64,000 nt of DNA from Mycolicibacterium arenosum (GCF_024320865.1 NZ_JANDBD010000012.1:62001-126000), one strand, 5' to 3'; counted from the stretch's first letter, positions 28,966-38,311 are shown. The notes: generated by a model from the letters alone, not told the origin. Numbers and translations: made by a program.

Positions 28966-31206
28966 TTAGGGAATCGGGGACAGTTGGACCGGAATCCCGT
29001 TCAGCACAGCGGTTCCCGACAGCGGATCGAGCGCCGTTCCGTCGTTGAGCTGGTTGACGTTCACCCCCGGCTGGCCCGCGGCCACCGACAACTTCGTCCC
29101 CGCGCGGTCGTGGCCCCAGCCGTGGGGTAGCGACACCACGCCGCGGCGCATCGCGTCGGTCAGCTCGACGGGCGCCTCCAACTCGCCACCGGGGCCCTTG
29201 ATGCGCGCCGCGTCGGTGATGCCGAGGTCGGCCGCATCGGCCGGATGCATCTGCAGCGTGCAGCGATTCGTTCCACCGGCGAGCGCGGGCAGGTTGTGCA
29301 TCCAGCTGTTGTTCGAGCGCAGATGCCGTCGCCCGATGAGCAGGAAGCCGTCGTCGACTCTGCTCAGCGCACCGCGTAGCCGCGCCACGTCGACAGCCAG
29401 CGACTCGGGCACCAACTCGACCTTTCCCGAAGGTGTACGCAGGATCTCGGTGAGCCGCGGCCGCAGCGCCCCGAGGTCGATGCCGTGCGGGGCCGCCTTC
29501 AGCCGCTCGAGCGTCAGCCCGTCGGGCTCGGCGCCGAACGCGTCTCCGTAGGGCCCGAGGCGCAGCATCATGTCGAGCCTGCGCTCGTAACCACGGCCCT
29601 CGGGCAACATCGCGACGAGGTCGTCGACGGCGCGCCCGGCGACCGGTGAGTCGGGGTCGGCGGTCTCCTTGGTCAGCGTCATCGCGATCACCTGCTCGTC
29701 GACGAGCGCAGGGTCGGCGTGCGGGCCCATGCCGTAGAGGATCAGCGCGATGCGCGACAGGATCTCCGGCTCGTCGGGCCTGCCCGGTTCGAGAGGCAGC
29801 GCGGGCGGCGAGTACCTGGCGTTGTTGCGCACCGAGGCGCCGGCCAGTGCGACGTCGAAGTGCGCGCTGCGCGACGGCGGGGGTGGCGGCAGGATGACGT
29901 CGGCGTGCCGGGTCGTCTCGTTCAGGTACGGGTCGACGCTCAGCATGAAGTCGACACGAGAGAGCGCCTTGCTCAGCCTCTCGCCGTCCGGCGCCGACAG
30001 CACCGGGTTGCCCGCGATGGTGACGACGGCCCGGATCCGGTCGTCCCCCGGCGCTTCGAGTTCCTCCGGCAGCGCCGCGGTCGGCAGTTCGGACAGCACC
30101 TCGGGAAAGCCGGACACCCGGCTGCGCCACCGGCCGGTCCGAAAACCCTTGCCCGGCTTCGGCGGTCGTGGTGCCGGACCGACGGCCGACTGCGGGAACA
30201 TGGCACCGCCGGGACGGTCGAGGTTGCCGGTCAGGATGTTGACGACGTCGACGAGCCAGCTGCCCAGCGTGCCGAACTCGACGGTCGACGTGCCGATGCG
30301 TCCGTAGACCGCCGCGGACGGTGCGGCGGCGAGGTCGCGCGCCAGCGTGCGGATCTGCGCAGCGGGCACCCCGCAGTGCGCCTCGACGGCCTCGGGTGCG
30401 AAATCCGCTGCCAGCATCCGCATTTCGTCGACGCCGACGACGTGGTCGGCCAGGTCACCCAGAGTCACCAGGTCCTCGTCGAACAGCGTGTGCACGACGG
30501 CGAGCAGGAGAGCGGCATCGGTGCCGGGCCGCGGCGCGATGTGCGTGTCCGCCAGTTCGGCCGTGCGGGTGCGCGCCGGGTCGATCACGACGAGGCGGCC
30601 GCCGCGCTTGCGCAGCGCCTTGAGCTTGCCGCCGAAGTCCGCGGCGGTGGCCAGGCTTCCGTTCGACACCAGCGGGTTGGCGCCGATGACGACCAGGTGG
30701 TCGGTGCGATCGAGATCGGGCACCGTGAACGCCAGCGCATTGCCGAACATGAGCCCCAGCGAGACGTGCTTGGGCATCTGGTCGAGCGTGCTCGCCGAGT
30801 AGAGCTGTTGGGTGCCAAGGCCCTTAACGATCAGCGGTACGTACAGCGCGCCCGCGATGGTATGCGCATTCGGGTTGCCGACGTACACCGCGACCGACGC
30901 ACCACCGTGCGCTTCGACGACGGCACCGAGCCGCTCCGCCACCACGTCGTAGGCCTCCCCCCAGGACACCTCGACGAGTTCGCCGTCGCGGCGCACCAGC
31001 GGGCCGGTGAGACGGTCGGGATCGCCGTCGAGTTCGCCGAAGCTCGCACCCTTCGGGCAGATGAAGCCGGCGCTGAAGACGTCCTCGCGGTCACCGCGGG
31101 CACCGGTGATGCGACCGGCGTCGATTGTGAGCGTCAGTCCGCACGTCGCCTCGCAGAAGGGACAGATGCGAAGGGCGGTGTCGGCGGTGGTGGTGGGGGC
31201 TGCCAC
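28966..31206 (-). CDS. molybdopterin oxidoreductase, DMSO-reductase/formate-dehydrogenase-like
   Basis: A 746-residue enzyme of the DMSO reductase superfamily. A [4Fe-4S]-binding Cys cluster lies at the N-terminus (CPFCEATCGLTL, followed by CPKG), then bis-MGD-binding domains (SASTLDQMPKHV, VVIGANPLVSNGS, ILTGNLDRPGGAMFPQ) and the C-terminal molydopterin-dinucleotide domain (LIGRRHLRSNNSWMHN). No Tat signal is visible, so it is probably cytoplasmic. The substrate is unknown; the family includes formate dehydrogenases and assimilatory reductases. GTG start at 31206 with aaggga upstream; 18 bp downstream of hpt. Similar to the Rv0197 type in M. tuberculosis, which is not located here, so its position in this window is a species-specific feature. 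Confidence 0.82.
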   Translation of the reverse strand: MAAPTTTADTALRICPFCEATCGLTLTIDAGRITGARGDREDVFSAGFICPKGASFGELDGDPDRLTGPLVRRDGELVEVSWGEAYDVVAERLGAVVEAHGGASVAVYVGNPNAHTIAGALYVPLIVKGLGTQQLYSASTLDQMPKHVSLGLMFGNALAFTVPDLDRTDHLVVIGANPLVSNGSLATAADFGGKLKALRKRGGRLVVIDPARTRTAELADTHIAPRPGTDAALLLAVVHTLFDEDLVTLGDLADHVVGVDEMRMLAADFAPEAVEAHCGVPAAQIRTLARDLAAAPSAAVYGRIGTSTVEFGTLGSWLVDVVNILTGNLDRPGGAMFPQSAVGPAPRPPKPGKGFRTGRWRSRVSGFPEVLSELPTAALPEELEAPGDDRIRAVVTIAGNPVLSAPDGERLSKALSRVDFMLSVDPYLNETTRHADVILPPPPPSRSAHFDVALAGASVRNNARYSPPALPLEPGRPDEPEILSRIALILYGMGPHADPALVDEQVIAMTLTKETADPDSPVAGRAVDDLVAMLPEGRGYERRLDMMLRLGPYGDAFGAEPDGLTLERLKAAPHGIDLGALRPRLTEILRTPSGKVELVPESLAVDVARLRGALSRVDDGFLLIGRRHLRSNNSWMHNLPALAGGTNRCTLQMHPADAADLGITDAARIKGPGGELEAPVELTDAMRRGVVSLPHGWGHDRAGTKLSVAAGQPGVNVNQLNDGTALDPLSGTAVLNGIPVQLSPIP

Positions 31207-31224
31207 GGAACTCCCTTTCGACGG

Positions 31225-31809
31225 CTAGGTTTCTTCGTACACCTTCGGCTCAAGGGTGCCGATGTAGGGCAGGTCGCGGTACCGCTCGGCGTAGTCCAGG
31301 CCGTAGCCCACGACGAATTCGTTGGGGATGTCGAAGCCGATGTACTCGATGTCCACGACGGCGCGCATGGCGTCGGGCTTGCGGAGCAGCGTGCACACCT
31401 TCAGCGAACGGGGGCCTCGGGTCGCGAGGTTGCGCAGCAGCCACGACAGCGTGAGCCCGGAGTCGACGATGTCCTCGACGATCAACACGTCACGGTCGTT
31501 GATGTCGCGGTCGAGGTCCTTGAGGATGCGCACGACGCCCGACGACGACGTCGACGAGCCGTAGGAGCTGACCGCCATGAACTCCAGCTGAGTCGGCACG
31601 GGGATCGCTCGGGCGAGGTCGGTGACGAACATGACCGCGCCCTTGAGGACGGTGATGAGCAGCAGATCGTCGCCGTCGCCGCCGCGGTAGTTCGCGCCGA
31701 TCTGTGCGGCCAACTCGTCGACTTTGGCCTGGATCTCGTCTTCGGACAGCAGTACCGACTTGATGTCGCCGGGGTAGAGCTCGTCGGCGGGATGCGCGGG
31801 CACGGCCAT
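31225..31809 (-). CDS. hpt: hypoxanthine-guanine phosphoribosyltransferase
   Basis: A purine-salvage enzyme that converts hypoxanthine or guanine and PRPP to IMP or GMP. The PRPP loop is [13 protein letters not shown], with the preceding [13 protein letters not shown] strand and the C-terminal [22 protein letters not shown] region. With the ATG at 31809 it has 194 residues, beginning [17 protein letters not shown]; an upstream in-frame ATG at 31863 adds 18 unrelated residues, and neither start has a strong ribosome site. M. tuberculosis Hpt is about 202 residues. It follows tilS, as in Rv3624c-Rv3625c. It competes for guanine with the guanine deaminase encoded at 58970-60331. Confidence 0.94.
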   Translation of the reverse strand: MAVPAHPADELYPGDIKSVLLSEDEIQAKVDELAAQIGANYRGGDGDDLLLITVLKGAVMFVTDLARAIPVPTQLEFMAVSSYGSSTSSSGVVRILKDLDRDINDRDVLIVEDIVDSGLTLSWLLRNLATRGPRSLKVCTLLRKPDAMRAVVDIEYIGFDIPNEFVVGYGLDYAERYRDLPYIGTLEPKVYEET

Positions 31810-31888
31810 CAGCGTGCCATGTCCACGCCGACTCGACCACCACGAGGGCACCGCGTCTTCCATTCGGAATCGTTCGCGCGCCCCGGCG

Positions 31889-32854
31889 TCACCGAACCGG
31901 TTCCCGCCAGAGCACCAAGCGGCCGTCTCGGCGACCCGCGAACAGGCGCTGCTCGCGCAGGCTCGAGCTGACGGCGACGCCCCCCTGGCCGTGCCAATCG
32001 GTGAGCAGGGCGTCGACGGAGCGGATCTGCCCGTCGGTCAGATCACCTGCGCCGCCCTCGAGCAGCCAGGCCCGCAGGACGCGGCGCCGCACCGCCGTGG
32101 GCAGTACCGAGACCTCCGCGACGACCAGTCGGCCGCCGGAGTGCAGCCTCGTGAACGCCTCCGCCGCCTGCCCGTCGAGGGTGTCGGTGTCCTCGCGCAG
32201 CGCCGTCGCGGTACGGGCCAGGGCCTCGGCGACGCCTCCGCCGAGGACGTCCTCGAGGAGCGGCAGCACCTCGGTGCGCAACCGCACCCTGGTGAAGCGG
32301 GGGTCGACGTTGTGCGGGTCGTGCCAGGGCGACACCCCGAGCTCGGCGCAGGCCGCCTCGGTGGTGGCGCGGCGGACTGCGAGCAGCGGCCGGCACCAGG
32401 GCGCGTCGTAGGGACGCATACCCGCGGTGGAGCGCGGACCGGAGCCGCGCCCGAGGCCGAGCAGGACGGTTTCGGCCTGATCGTCGAGCGTGTGCGCGAG
32501 CAGGACGGGTGCCCCGCCGCGGGCCGATTCCAGGGCGGCGTACCTGGCGGCGCGGGCCGCCGCCTCGGGCCCGCCGGCGCGCCCGACATCGATGCGGATC
32601 ACCTGCGCGGCAACACATCCCAGGTCCATCGCCTGATCGCGCGCCCGGTCGGCGACCTCACCGGACTCGGACTGGAGCCCGTGATCGACGATCAGCGCCG
32701 TGGTCGGCCTGCACGCGGCGCCCGCGGCGGTCAGTGCCAGCGAGTCGGCGCCACCGGAGAGCGCGACGCACCACGGCCGGCCGTCGGGCAGATGGGCGGC
32801 GCCGAACCGCGCGACGGCAGTGCGCAGCGCGGCTACAGGACCCGGTCGATCCAT
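31889..32854 (-). CDS. tilS: tRNA(Ile)-lysidine synthetase
   Basis: A 321-residue ATP-pyrophosphatase-family enzyme that converts C34 of the CAU-anticodon tRNA-Ile to lysidine, an essential step in AUA decoding. The P-loop is [24 protein letters not shown] and [22 protein letters not shown] are the further N-type ATPase motifs, and a C-terminal helical region follows from about residue 215. Start ATG at 32854 overlaps the upstream metalloprotease gene by 22 bp. Operon order dacB-metalloprotease-tilS-hpt is conserved in mycobacteria. Confidence 0.94.
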   Translation of the reverse strand: MDRPGPVAALRTAVARFGAAHLPDGRPWCVALSGGADSLALTAAGAACRPTTALIVDHGLQSESGEVADRARDQAMDLGCVAAQVIRIDVGRAGGPEAAARAARYAALESARGGAPVLLAHTLDDQAETVLLGLGRGSGPRSTAGMRPYDAPWCRPLLAVRRATTEAACAELGVSPWHDPHNVDPRFTRVRLRTEVLPLLEDVLGGGVAEALARTATALREDTDTLDGQAAEAFTRLHSGGRLVVAEVSVLPTAVRRRVLRAWLLEGGAGDLTDGQIRSVDALLTDWHGQGGVAVSSSLREQRLFAGRRDGRLVLWREPVR

Positions 32855-33882
32855 CGCTGCGGTTCGTCGACTTCGGCTGGCAGCGGCAGCGTTTCGGCAT
32901 TCGTCCAGACCGTGTTGAAGCGCGCCATCCCGACGGTCGTCACGACGTGGTCGACGAACGCCTTGCCGCGCGTGTACTGCGCCATCTTGGCGTCGAACCC
33001 GAGCAGCGCGCGGACCAGTCGCTGCAGCGGCGGCTGCCTGCGCTGCCTGCGCTCGTTGAACCGGCGTCGGATGGTGGCCACCGACGGCACCACGGCGGGC
33101 CCGACGGCGTCCATCACGTGGTCGGCGTGCCCCTCCAGCAGCGTGCCCAGTACCAGCAGCTCGTCGAGCGCCTTGCGTTGCGGCTCAGATTGGATCGCGC
33201 GCATCACGCCGAGCACGCCCTCCGAGTTCGGTTCGGCCGCAGCGCCGTTGCGGCGATCGCGGACGAGCTCACCGAGTCGGCCGACGACGTCGGTGACGTC
33301 CTGCCCCTTCTCGTCGGTGAGCACCGCGAGGGCCTGCGACATGTGGTCGGCGAGCCACGGATTGGCGCGGAACTGCACGCGGTGGGTGACCTCGTGCAGG
33401 CACACCCACAACCGGAAATCGCTGGGCGACACCCGAAGCTGTCGCTCGACGGCGATGATGTTCGGGTACACCAGGAGCAACTCGCCCCCGCGCGCGGAGA
33501 ACGGGTCGTACTGGCCCAGGATGCCCGACGACACGAACGCCAGGACCGCTCCGGTCTGCGCGCCGGTGATCCGGCCGGACACGAAACCGCTCGCCTTCCC
33601 GTCGGCATTGCCGCCTGTCATCATCCGCATGGATTCCGTTGCCGCATGGACCCATTCGGGCCGATCGACGATGCGCGCGTCGGGCACCTCCGCACCCTCG
33701 GCCAACAGGGTGACCTCACGTACCGGCAACTCGGCGCGCCGCGACGCCTCGTCGAGTTCGGTGACGGCCTGCTCGCGGGTGTAGTCGGTCACCGGCGGCG
33801 CGGGTCGGACGAGCTTCGTGCCGACGGTGGCGGCGAAGGCCCAGTCGACGGTGCGGCCGACGGTCGGCCGTTGCGCGCTCAC
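32833..33882 (-). CDS. zinc-dependent metalloprotease, DUF2342 type (Rv3626c-like)
   Basis: A 349-residue protein with an HExxH zinc motif in LWVCLHEVTHRVQF, a downstream LLEGHADHVMDAVG segment that supplies a further ligand, and the actinobacterial family marker NTVWTNAETLPLPAEV near the C-terminus. The family is classed as coenzyme F420 biosynthesis-associated or zinc-dependent metalloprotease in annotations, but the substrate is unknown. I choose GTG 33882, which overlaps the dacB stop as GTGA; a GTG nine bases upstream is also in frame. No signal peptide is evident. It is translationally coupled to dacB and tilS. Confidence 0.85.
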   Translation of the reverse strand: MSAQRPTVGRTVDWAFAATVGTKLVRPAPPVTDYTREQAVTELDEASRRAELPVREVTLLAEGAEVPDARIVDRPEWVHAATESMRMMTGGNADGKASGFVSGRITGAQTGAVLAFVSSGILGQYDPFSARGGELLLVYPNIIAVERQLRVSPSDFRLWVCLHEVTHRVQFRANPWLADHMSQALAVLTDEKGQDVTDVVGRLGELVRDRRNGAAAEPNSEGVLGVMRAIQSEPQRKALDELLVLGTLLEGHADHVMDAVGPAVVPSVATIRRRFNERRQRRQPPLQRLVRALLGFDAKMAQYTRGKAFVDHVVTTVGMARFNTVWTNAETLPLPAEVDEPQRWIDRVL

Positions 33883-35258
33883 GGTCCGCACCCGCAGGAT
33901 CGCAGCGCGGCGGCGAGCGCGTCGATGGCGGTGCGCCCCGTCGGGCCCGCGTTGTTCGAGATCAGGGAGAACGTCAGCACCCGACCGCTGCTGTCGGTGA
34001 CGATGCCCGCCAACGCGTTGGTGCCGGTGAGCGATCCGGTCTTGGCGCGCAGGAACCCGGCGGCGTCGCGCCCAGCGTCGGTGTCGAGGTAGCGGTTGGA
34101 CAGCGTGCCGCTGCCACCGGCGATGGGCAGCAGGTCGACGAGTGGACGCAGCCTCGGGTGCTCGTCCCCCACCGCGACGTTGACCACCTCGTCGAGTGTC
34201 AGCGCCGTCAGCCGGTCCTCGACGGACAGTCCACTGGAGTCGCGCAGGAACGCACCCGCTGTGTTGATGTCGTTGTCCTTCAACTCGGCGAGCACCGCCT
34301 CCGCGGCGCCGTCGAAGCTCTGCGGCAGTCCGCGCTGCGCTGCGACCTCCCGGCCGGTCGACTCGGCCATCACGTTGTCGGAGTCGTTCATCATCTGGCG
34401 CAGCCGCTCGATGAGCGGCGGCGAGTGCACCTCGCCGATCGACTCGGCGTTGGCGGGTGTGGTGCGGATGACGGTCACGCCCTTCGGGTCGACGCCGAGC
34501 GCAACGGCCAGCGCGCGGCCCGCGTCCAGGCCGGGGGTGTCGGAACGCCAGGAGTCGACGCTGACGGGCTGGATGCGCCCGCCGTCGAGCATCACCGATT
34601 CCATCGGCGCGATGTCGCCGTTCTTGATGTCGAGCGGATCCCAGCCGGGTGCCAGCGTCGGCCCGCTGTACGCGCTGAGGTCGACCTGCACCGACGTGGC
34701 GGCGAAACCGGCGTCGCGCACCTGCTCGGCCAGGTCGCTGATGCGGGCCGCCCCGCGGTACCAGGTCGACTCACCGGGTGCGGCCGCCGACAGCGTGGGG
34801 TCGCCGCCGCCCTTGAGGATGACCAGCCCCGGTTCGTCCGGGTCCATCAGCACCTCGGTGGTCAGCACGGCGTCGCGATCGAGCGACAGGAGAGCCGCCG
34901 CGGCGGTGAGCACCTTGTTGACGGACGCTGGCTGCATCGGCACGTCGTCGCCCCGCTCCCACAACTGCTCGCCGGTCTCGGCGTCGGTGACGCGGCCGCC
35001 GAGCAGGCCGAGGTCGGGGTTGGCGGCGAACGGCGCGAGAACGGCGGCCAAGCGGGCGGGCAGCGGTTCGGGAGCGGTGTCCGCCAGCGCGACGACCGCG
35101 GGTTGCGGCGTCACGGCCGCGGGCTGGGCCGGGAGCGCCACCACCTCGCGATGGTCATTGGCGTTCACCGCGGCGACGCCGACCACGGCCGCCACCAGGA
35201 TCAGCACCGCCACGCCGATCAACACGTGGGTGGACCGGCGCCACTTCGTGGGCCGCAT
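33879..35258 (-). CDS. dacB: D-alanyl-D-alanine carboxypeptidase/endopeptidase, PBP4 type
   Basis: A 459-residue penicillin-binding protein of class C that trims or cleaves peptidoglycan stem peptides outside the membrane. An N-terminal signal anchor (VLIGVAVLILVAAVVGVAAV, about residues 12-31) precedes a linker. Catalytic motifs: SVNK (SxxK), SDN in MNDSDNVMAEST, and KTG in LRAKTGSLTG. The large insertion domain between SxxK and SDN identifies the PBP4/DacB class. Corresponds to Rv3627c. Start ATG 35258; divergent from ppa with a 119-bp regulatory gap that contains a perfect inverted repeat. Confidence 0.94.
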   Translation of the reverse strand: MRPTKWRRSTHVLIGVAVLILVAAVVGVAAVNANDHREVVALPAQPAAVTPQPAVVALADTAPEPLPARLAAVLAPFAANPDLGLLGGRVTDAETGEQLWERGDDVPMQPASVNKVLTAAAALLSLDRDAVLTTEVLMDPDEPGLVILKGGGDPTLSAAAPGESTWYRGAARISDLAEQVRDAGFAATSVQVDLSAYSGPTLAPGWDPLDIKNGDIAPMESVMLDGGRIQPVSVDSWRSDTPGLDAGRALAVALGVDPKGVTVIRTTPANAESIGEVHSPPLIERLRQMMNDSDNVMAESTGREVAAQRGLPQSFDGAAEAVLAELKDNDINTAGAFLRDSSGLSVEDRLTALTLDEVVNVAVGDEHPRLRPLVDLLPIAGGSGTLSNRYLDTDAGRDAAGFLRAKTGSLTGTNALAGIVTDSSGRVLTFSLISNNAGPTGRTAIDALAAALRSCGCGP

Positions 35259-35289
35259 GACTCTCCTCAGATAGCCGGGCTGGCGAGCA

Positions 35290-35307
35290 ACCCTGAGAGC
35301 TCAGGGT
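35290..35307. promoter_or_regulatory. 18-bp inverted repeat between dacB and ppa
   Basis: The sequence accctgag-ag-ctcagggt has two perfect 8-bp arms around AG and lies 31 bp upstream of dacB and about 70 bp upstream of ppa. An extended -10-like TATGGT for ppa is at 35318-35323. It could be an operator serving either gene. No regulator gene is adjacent. Confidence 0.45.
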
Positions 35308-35377
35308 ATCGCTCGTCTATGGTGGACCCGGTTCGTCGCCCCGACGACGCTGGTTGAGACGTGAAGGAGCCGTGGCC

Positions 35378-35866
35378 GTGGAGTTCGAGGTCGTCATCGA
35401 GATCCCGAAGGGTTCACGCAACAAGTACGAGGTCGATCACGAAACCGGCAAGGTCAAGCTCGATCGCTACCTGTACACCGCGTTCGGCTACCCCACCGAT
35501 TACGGCTTCATCGAGGACACCCTCGGCGAGGACGGCGATCCGCTCGACGCGCTGGTGCTGCTGCCCGAATCGCTGTTCCCCGGCGCAGCGCTGGATGCGC
35601 GCCCCGTCGCCATGTTCCAGATGACAGACGAGAAGGGTGGCGACGACAAGGTGCTCTGCGTGCCCGCAGGCGACCCGCGGTGGGACCACGTGCAGGACCT
35701 CGGCGACATCGACGACTTCGAACTCAAGGCCATCGAGCACTTCTTCGTGCACTACAAGGACCTCGAGCCGGGCAAGTTCGTCAAGGGTTCCAGCTGGGTG
35801 GGCCGCGCCGAGGCCGAGGCCGAGGTGAACCGGTCGATCGAGCGGTTCAAGGCCGAAGGGCACTAG
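35378..35866 (+). CDS. ppa: inorganic pyrophosphatase
   Basis: A 162-residue family I soluble pyrophosphatase that drives biosynthetic reactions by hydrolysing PPi. The signature [13 protein letters not shown] and the metal-binding [19 protein letters not shown] are intact, and [16 protein letters not shown] closes the active site. Two in-frame GTG codons compete: 35372 is only 2 nt from the aaggag ribosome site, whereas 35378 is 8 nt away and gives exactly the 162-residue mycobacterial length, so 35378 is chosen. Position beside dacB agrees with Rv3628. Confidence 0.96.
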   Translation: MEFEVVIEIPKGSRNKYEVDHETGKVKLDRYLYTAFGYPTDYGFIEDTLGEDGDPLDALVLLPESLFPGAALDARPVAMFQMTDEKGGDDKVLCVPAGDPRWDHVQDLGDIDDFELKAIEHFFVHYKDLEPGKFVKGSSWVGRAEAEAEVNRSIERFKAEGH

Positions 35867-35890
35867 CTCGGCGATTCACTGCCGCCGAGC
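35866..35890 (+). terminator. hairpin downstream of ppa
   Basis: A perfect 8-bp stem, gctcggcg and cgccgagc, with a 9-nt loop begins at the last base of the ppa stop codon. There is no T-run, as often in actinobacterial terminators, so termination is only inferred. Confidence 0.5.
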
Positions 35891-36024
35891 GTGAAGCTAA
35901 GCGCGAAATCCGCGTGATTACTCGCGATTAACTCGACGTTCGACGGTGTGTGAAGTGATTTAGCACCCCCGTAACACGGGGTAACGCGGTCGTGGTTTCG
36001 GCCTTCGATCATGGCCGTGTGTTG

Positions 36025-36540
36025 ATGCATCAGGGAATCGGCCTCGACGCGTTCAATGCGCTCGCCGAACGCAAAGCCGTACACGCGCTCTACGAGTGCG
36101 CCAACAGCTACACGCTGGCCCGTGACCTGGCGCGCGGCCGCCCCTACGACGATCACGACGCGCTGTTCCGGCGCGCCGACGCCCTGCTGTTCGCCCTGTC
36201 GGAGGAGTGCGTCGACCAGATCCTCGACGCGTGCCCGCACGTCGGTCGTCGTCCCCGCAGCGCCAAGTCGGCCGCCGAGCAGTGCTCGGTCTGGGATGAC
36301 GACCCTGCGGTGATGACCGAGTTGAGCGAGGCGGCCCGCGGCTACGCCGACCGGTACGGCTTCGGCTTCGTGATGCACGTCGGCGGGCTCGGCGCCACCG
36401 ACGTGCTGGCGGCCATCGCGGACCGCATGCACCACGACGTCGACATGGAACGCAAGGTTCTGCGCAACGAGCTCGCGAAGATCAACCGCAGCAGGCTCGA
36501 GCGGATGCTGGGACCCGAGGGCGGCTACCACAACTGGTAA
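36025..36540 (+). CDS. UraD-like (OHCU decarboxylase family) protein lacking the catalytic His
   Basis: A 171-residue protein with the all-helical UraD fold: GIGLDAFNALAERKAVHALYE at the N-terminus, RADALLFAL, and the diagnostic tail VLRNELAKINRSRLERML. In UraD the catalytic His lies in a GHPxIG motif; here the aligned stretch is ACPHVGRR, so Cys70 replaces the His and a His appears two residues later. A second UraD gene with intact GHPRIG lies at 61638-62144. This copy therefore may be inactive or act on something else. It is not next to other purine genes: ppa is upstream and a TetR gene downstream. Start ATG 36025 is chosen; GTG 35992 is in frame. The ribosome site is weak. Confidence 0.78.
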   Translation: MHQGIGLDAFNALAERKAVHALYECANSYTLARDLARGRPYDDHDALFRRADALLFALSEECVDQILDACPHVGRRPRSAKSAAEQCSVWDDDPAVMTELSEAARGYADRYGFGFVMHVGGLGATDVLAAIADRMHHDVDMERKVLRNELAKINRSRLERMLGPEGGYHNW

Positions 36541-36568
36541 CTCCGGCCGGCTGTCCACGCTCCGGCCC

Positions 36569-36609
36569 TTGACGGTGACGTGGCTCACAGTATTATGACC
36601 AGTGGTCAT
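36569..36609 (+). promoter_or_regulatory. promoter and TetR-type operator for the TetR-R2lox pair
   Basis: A strong sigma-A-like promoter is visible: TTGACG (36569-36574), a 16-bp spacer and TATTAT (36591-36596). Overlapping the -10 is a perfect palindrome atgaccagtggtcat (36595-36609, 7-bp arms around one base). A protein bound there would block transcription of the TetR gene starting 21 bp downstream, so autorepression and co-control of the coupled R2lox gene are inferred. Confidence 0.8.
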
Positions 36610-36629
36610 TCTCCACTGGGAGGTCTGCG

Positions 36630-37319
36630 ATGCCAACAGTCACCTGGGCTCGCGTCGATCCGCGTCGCCGCGCGGCCGTAATCGAAGCCGCAGAGGCCGA
36701 GTTCGGTGCGCACGGCTTCTCGCAGGGCAGTCTGAACGTCATCGCGCGGCGCGCCGGAGTCGCGAAAGGCAGCCTGTTCCAGTACTTCGCGGACAAGCGC
36801 GACCTCTACGCCTACATCGCCGACATCGGTAGCCAGCGCGTCCGCTCCCACATCGAGGACCGCATCCGCGAGCTCGACCCGAGCCGGCCGTTCTTCGAGT
36901 TCCTCACCGATCTGCTCGACACCTGGGTGGCCTACTTCGCCGACCATCCGCAGGACCGCGCCCTACACGCCGCGTCGAGTTTCGAAGTCGACGCCGACGC
37001 CCGCGTGAGCGTGCGGTCCGTCATCCACCGCCACTACCTCGAAGTGCTGCGGCCGCTCGTCCGCGACGCCCACGCACGCGGTGACCTCCGAGCGGAGTGC
37101 GACACCGACGCGTTGTTGTCGCTGTTGTTGATGATCTTTCCGCACATGGCGCTGGCGCCGTACGTGCGCGGCATGGACCCGGTCCTGGGACTCGACGACC
37201 CCACCCCGGAACAGCCCGCGCTCGCCGTGCGCAGGCTCGTCGCCGTCCTCGCGGACGCCTTCGCCTCCACCTTGTCCATCGATCCAGTCTCAGTGCCGAC
37301 CAAGGAGGTCACCAGATGA
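36630..37319 (+). CDS. TetR/AcrR-family transcriptional regulator (Rv0232-like)
   Basis: A 229-residue regulator. The N-terminal helix-turn-helix spans about residues 15-60 ([40 protein letters not shown] is the classic TetR pattern; key part [18 protein letters not shown]). The C-terminal ligand domain is helical and specific to this subfamily. Its stop overlaps the ATG of the R2lox gene (ATGA), an arrangement matching Rv0232-Rv0233. The start ATG 36630 lies behind a good ribosome site (gggaggtctgcg). The perfect palindrome in its own promoter is its likely target. The inducing ligand is unknown, possibly a fatty acid, since R2lox binds one. Confidence 0.88.
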   Translation: MPTVTWARVDPRRRAAVIEAAEAEFGAHGFSQGSLNVIARRAGVAKGSLFQYFADKRDLYAYIADIGSQRVRSHIEDRIRELDPSRPFFEFLTDLLDTWVAYFADHPQDRALHAASSFEVDADARVSVRSVIHRHYLEVLRPLVRDAHARGDLRAECDTDALLSLLLMIFPHMALAPYVRGMDPVLGLDDPTPEQPALAVRRLVAVLADAFASTLSIDPVSVPTKEVTR

Positions 37320-38254
37320 CACGGAAGAATTCCGCCACGCTCGACGCGGGCGGCCTGAATTGGAACAGCCTGCCGATGAAGCTGTTCGCGGGCGGGAACG
37401 CGAAGTTCTGGAACCCCGCCGACATCGACTTCTCGCGCGACCGCGAGGACTGGGAGTCGCTGTCCACCCTCGAGCGCGACTGGGCCGCGCGCCTGTGCGC
37501 TCAGTTCATCGCAGGCGAGGAAGCGGTCACCCAGGACATCCAGCCGTTCATGGCGGCGATGCGGGCCGAAGGACGACTGGCCGACGAGATGTATCTGACG
37601 CAGTTCGCGTTCGAGGAGGCCAAACACACTCAGGTGTTTCGGATGTGGCTCGACGCCGTCGGACTCACCGAGGACCTTCATCACTATCTCGACGATCTGC
37701 CCGCCTACCGGCAGATGTTCTACGAGGAGCTTCCCAGTTCACTCGACGCACTGTCGAACGACGCCTCGCCGACGGCGCAGGTGCGCGCCTCCGTGACCTA
37801 CAACCACATCATCGAGGGCATGATGGCATTGACGGGTTACTATGCCTGGCAACGTATTTGCGTCGACCGCGGCGTACTTCCGGGCATGCAGGAGATCGTG
37901 CGGCGGATCGGCGACGACGAACGACGCCACATGGCGTGGGGCACCTTCACCTGCCGCCGCCACGTCGCAGCCGACGACGCCAACTGGGGGGTGTTCGAAG
38001 CGCGGATGACCGAGCTGATTCCGTTGGCGTTGCAGAACACCGACGAGTCGTTCGCCCTCTACGACGAGATCCCGTTCGGTCTGACGATGGACGAGTTCCA
38101 GCAGTACGCCAGCGATAAGGGCATGCGACGGTTCGGCACGATCAGCAGCGCACGCGGCCGTCCGCTTGAGGAGATCGACATCGACTACTCGCCGCTGCAC
38201 CTCGAGGACGCGTTCGCCGATGAAGACGCGAAGGCGCTTGCCACCATCGCCTGA
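37316..38254 (+). CDS. R2-like ligand-binding Mn/Fe oxidase (R2lox)
   Basis: A 312-residue ferritin-like protein of the R2lox group, the homologue of Rv0233. Metal ligands are at the expected numbers: Glu68, Glu101, His104, Glu167, Glu202 and His205 (motifs [36 protein letters not shown]). The residues that form the Val71-Tyr162 ether crosslink in the M. tuberculosis protein are present at the same positions. The protein assembles a Mn/Fe cofactor and binds a long-chain fatty acid; the physiological reaction is unknown. It lacks the radical-transfer features of ribonucleotide reductase R2. Its ATG is coupled to the TetR gene, with aaggaggt just upstream. Often misannotated as nrdB. Confidence 0.94.
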   Translation: MTRKNSATLDAGGLNWNSLPMKLFAGGNAKFWNPADIDFSRDREDWESLSTLERDWAARLCAQFIAGEEAVTQDIQPFMAAMRAEGRLADEMYLTQFAFEEAKHTQVFRMWLDAVGLTEDLHHYLDDLPAYRQMFYEELPSSLDALSNDASPTAQVRASVTYNHIIEGMMALTGYYAWQRICVDRGVLPGMQEIVRRIGDDERRHMAWGTFTCRRHVAADDANWGVFEARMTELIPLALQNTDESFALYDEIPFGLTMDEFQQYASDKGMRRFGTISSARGRPLEEIDIDYSPLHLEDAFADEDAKALATIA

Positions 38255-38311
38255 CGGCGGCCGGATCCACGGCACGGACCTCCACCGGCGGGAGTGGATA
38301 AGCTTCCCTGC

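Noticed and set aside
36569-36609. Operator for the upstream UraD-like gene
   Set aside because: The palindrome lies after that gene's stop and overlaps the -10 of the TetR gene, so it serves the downstream operon.
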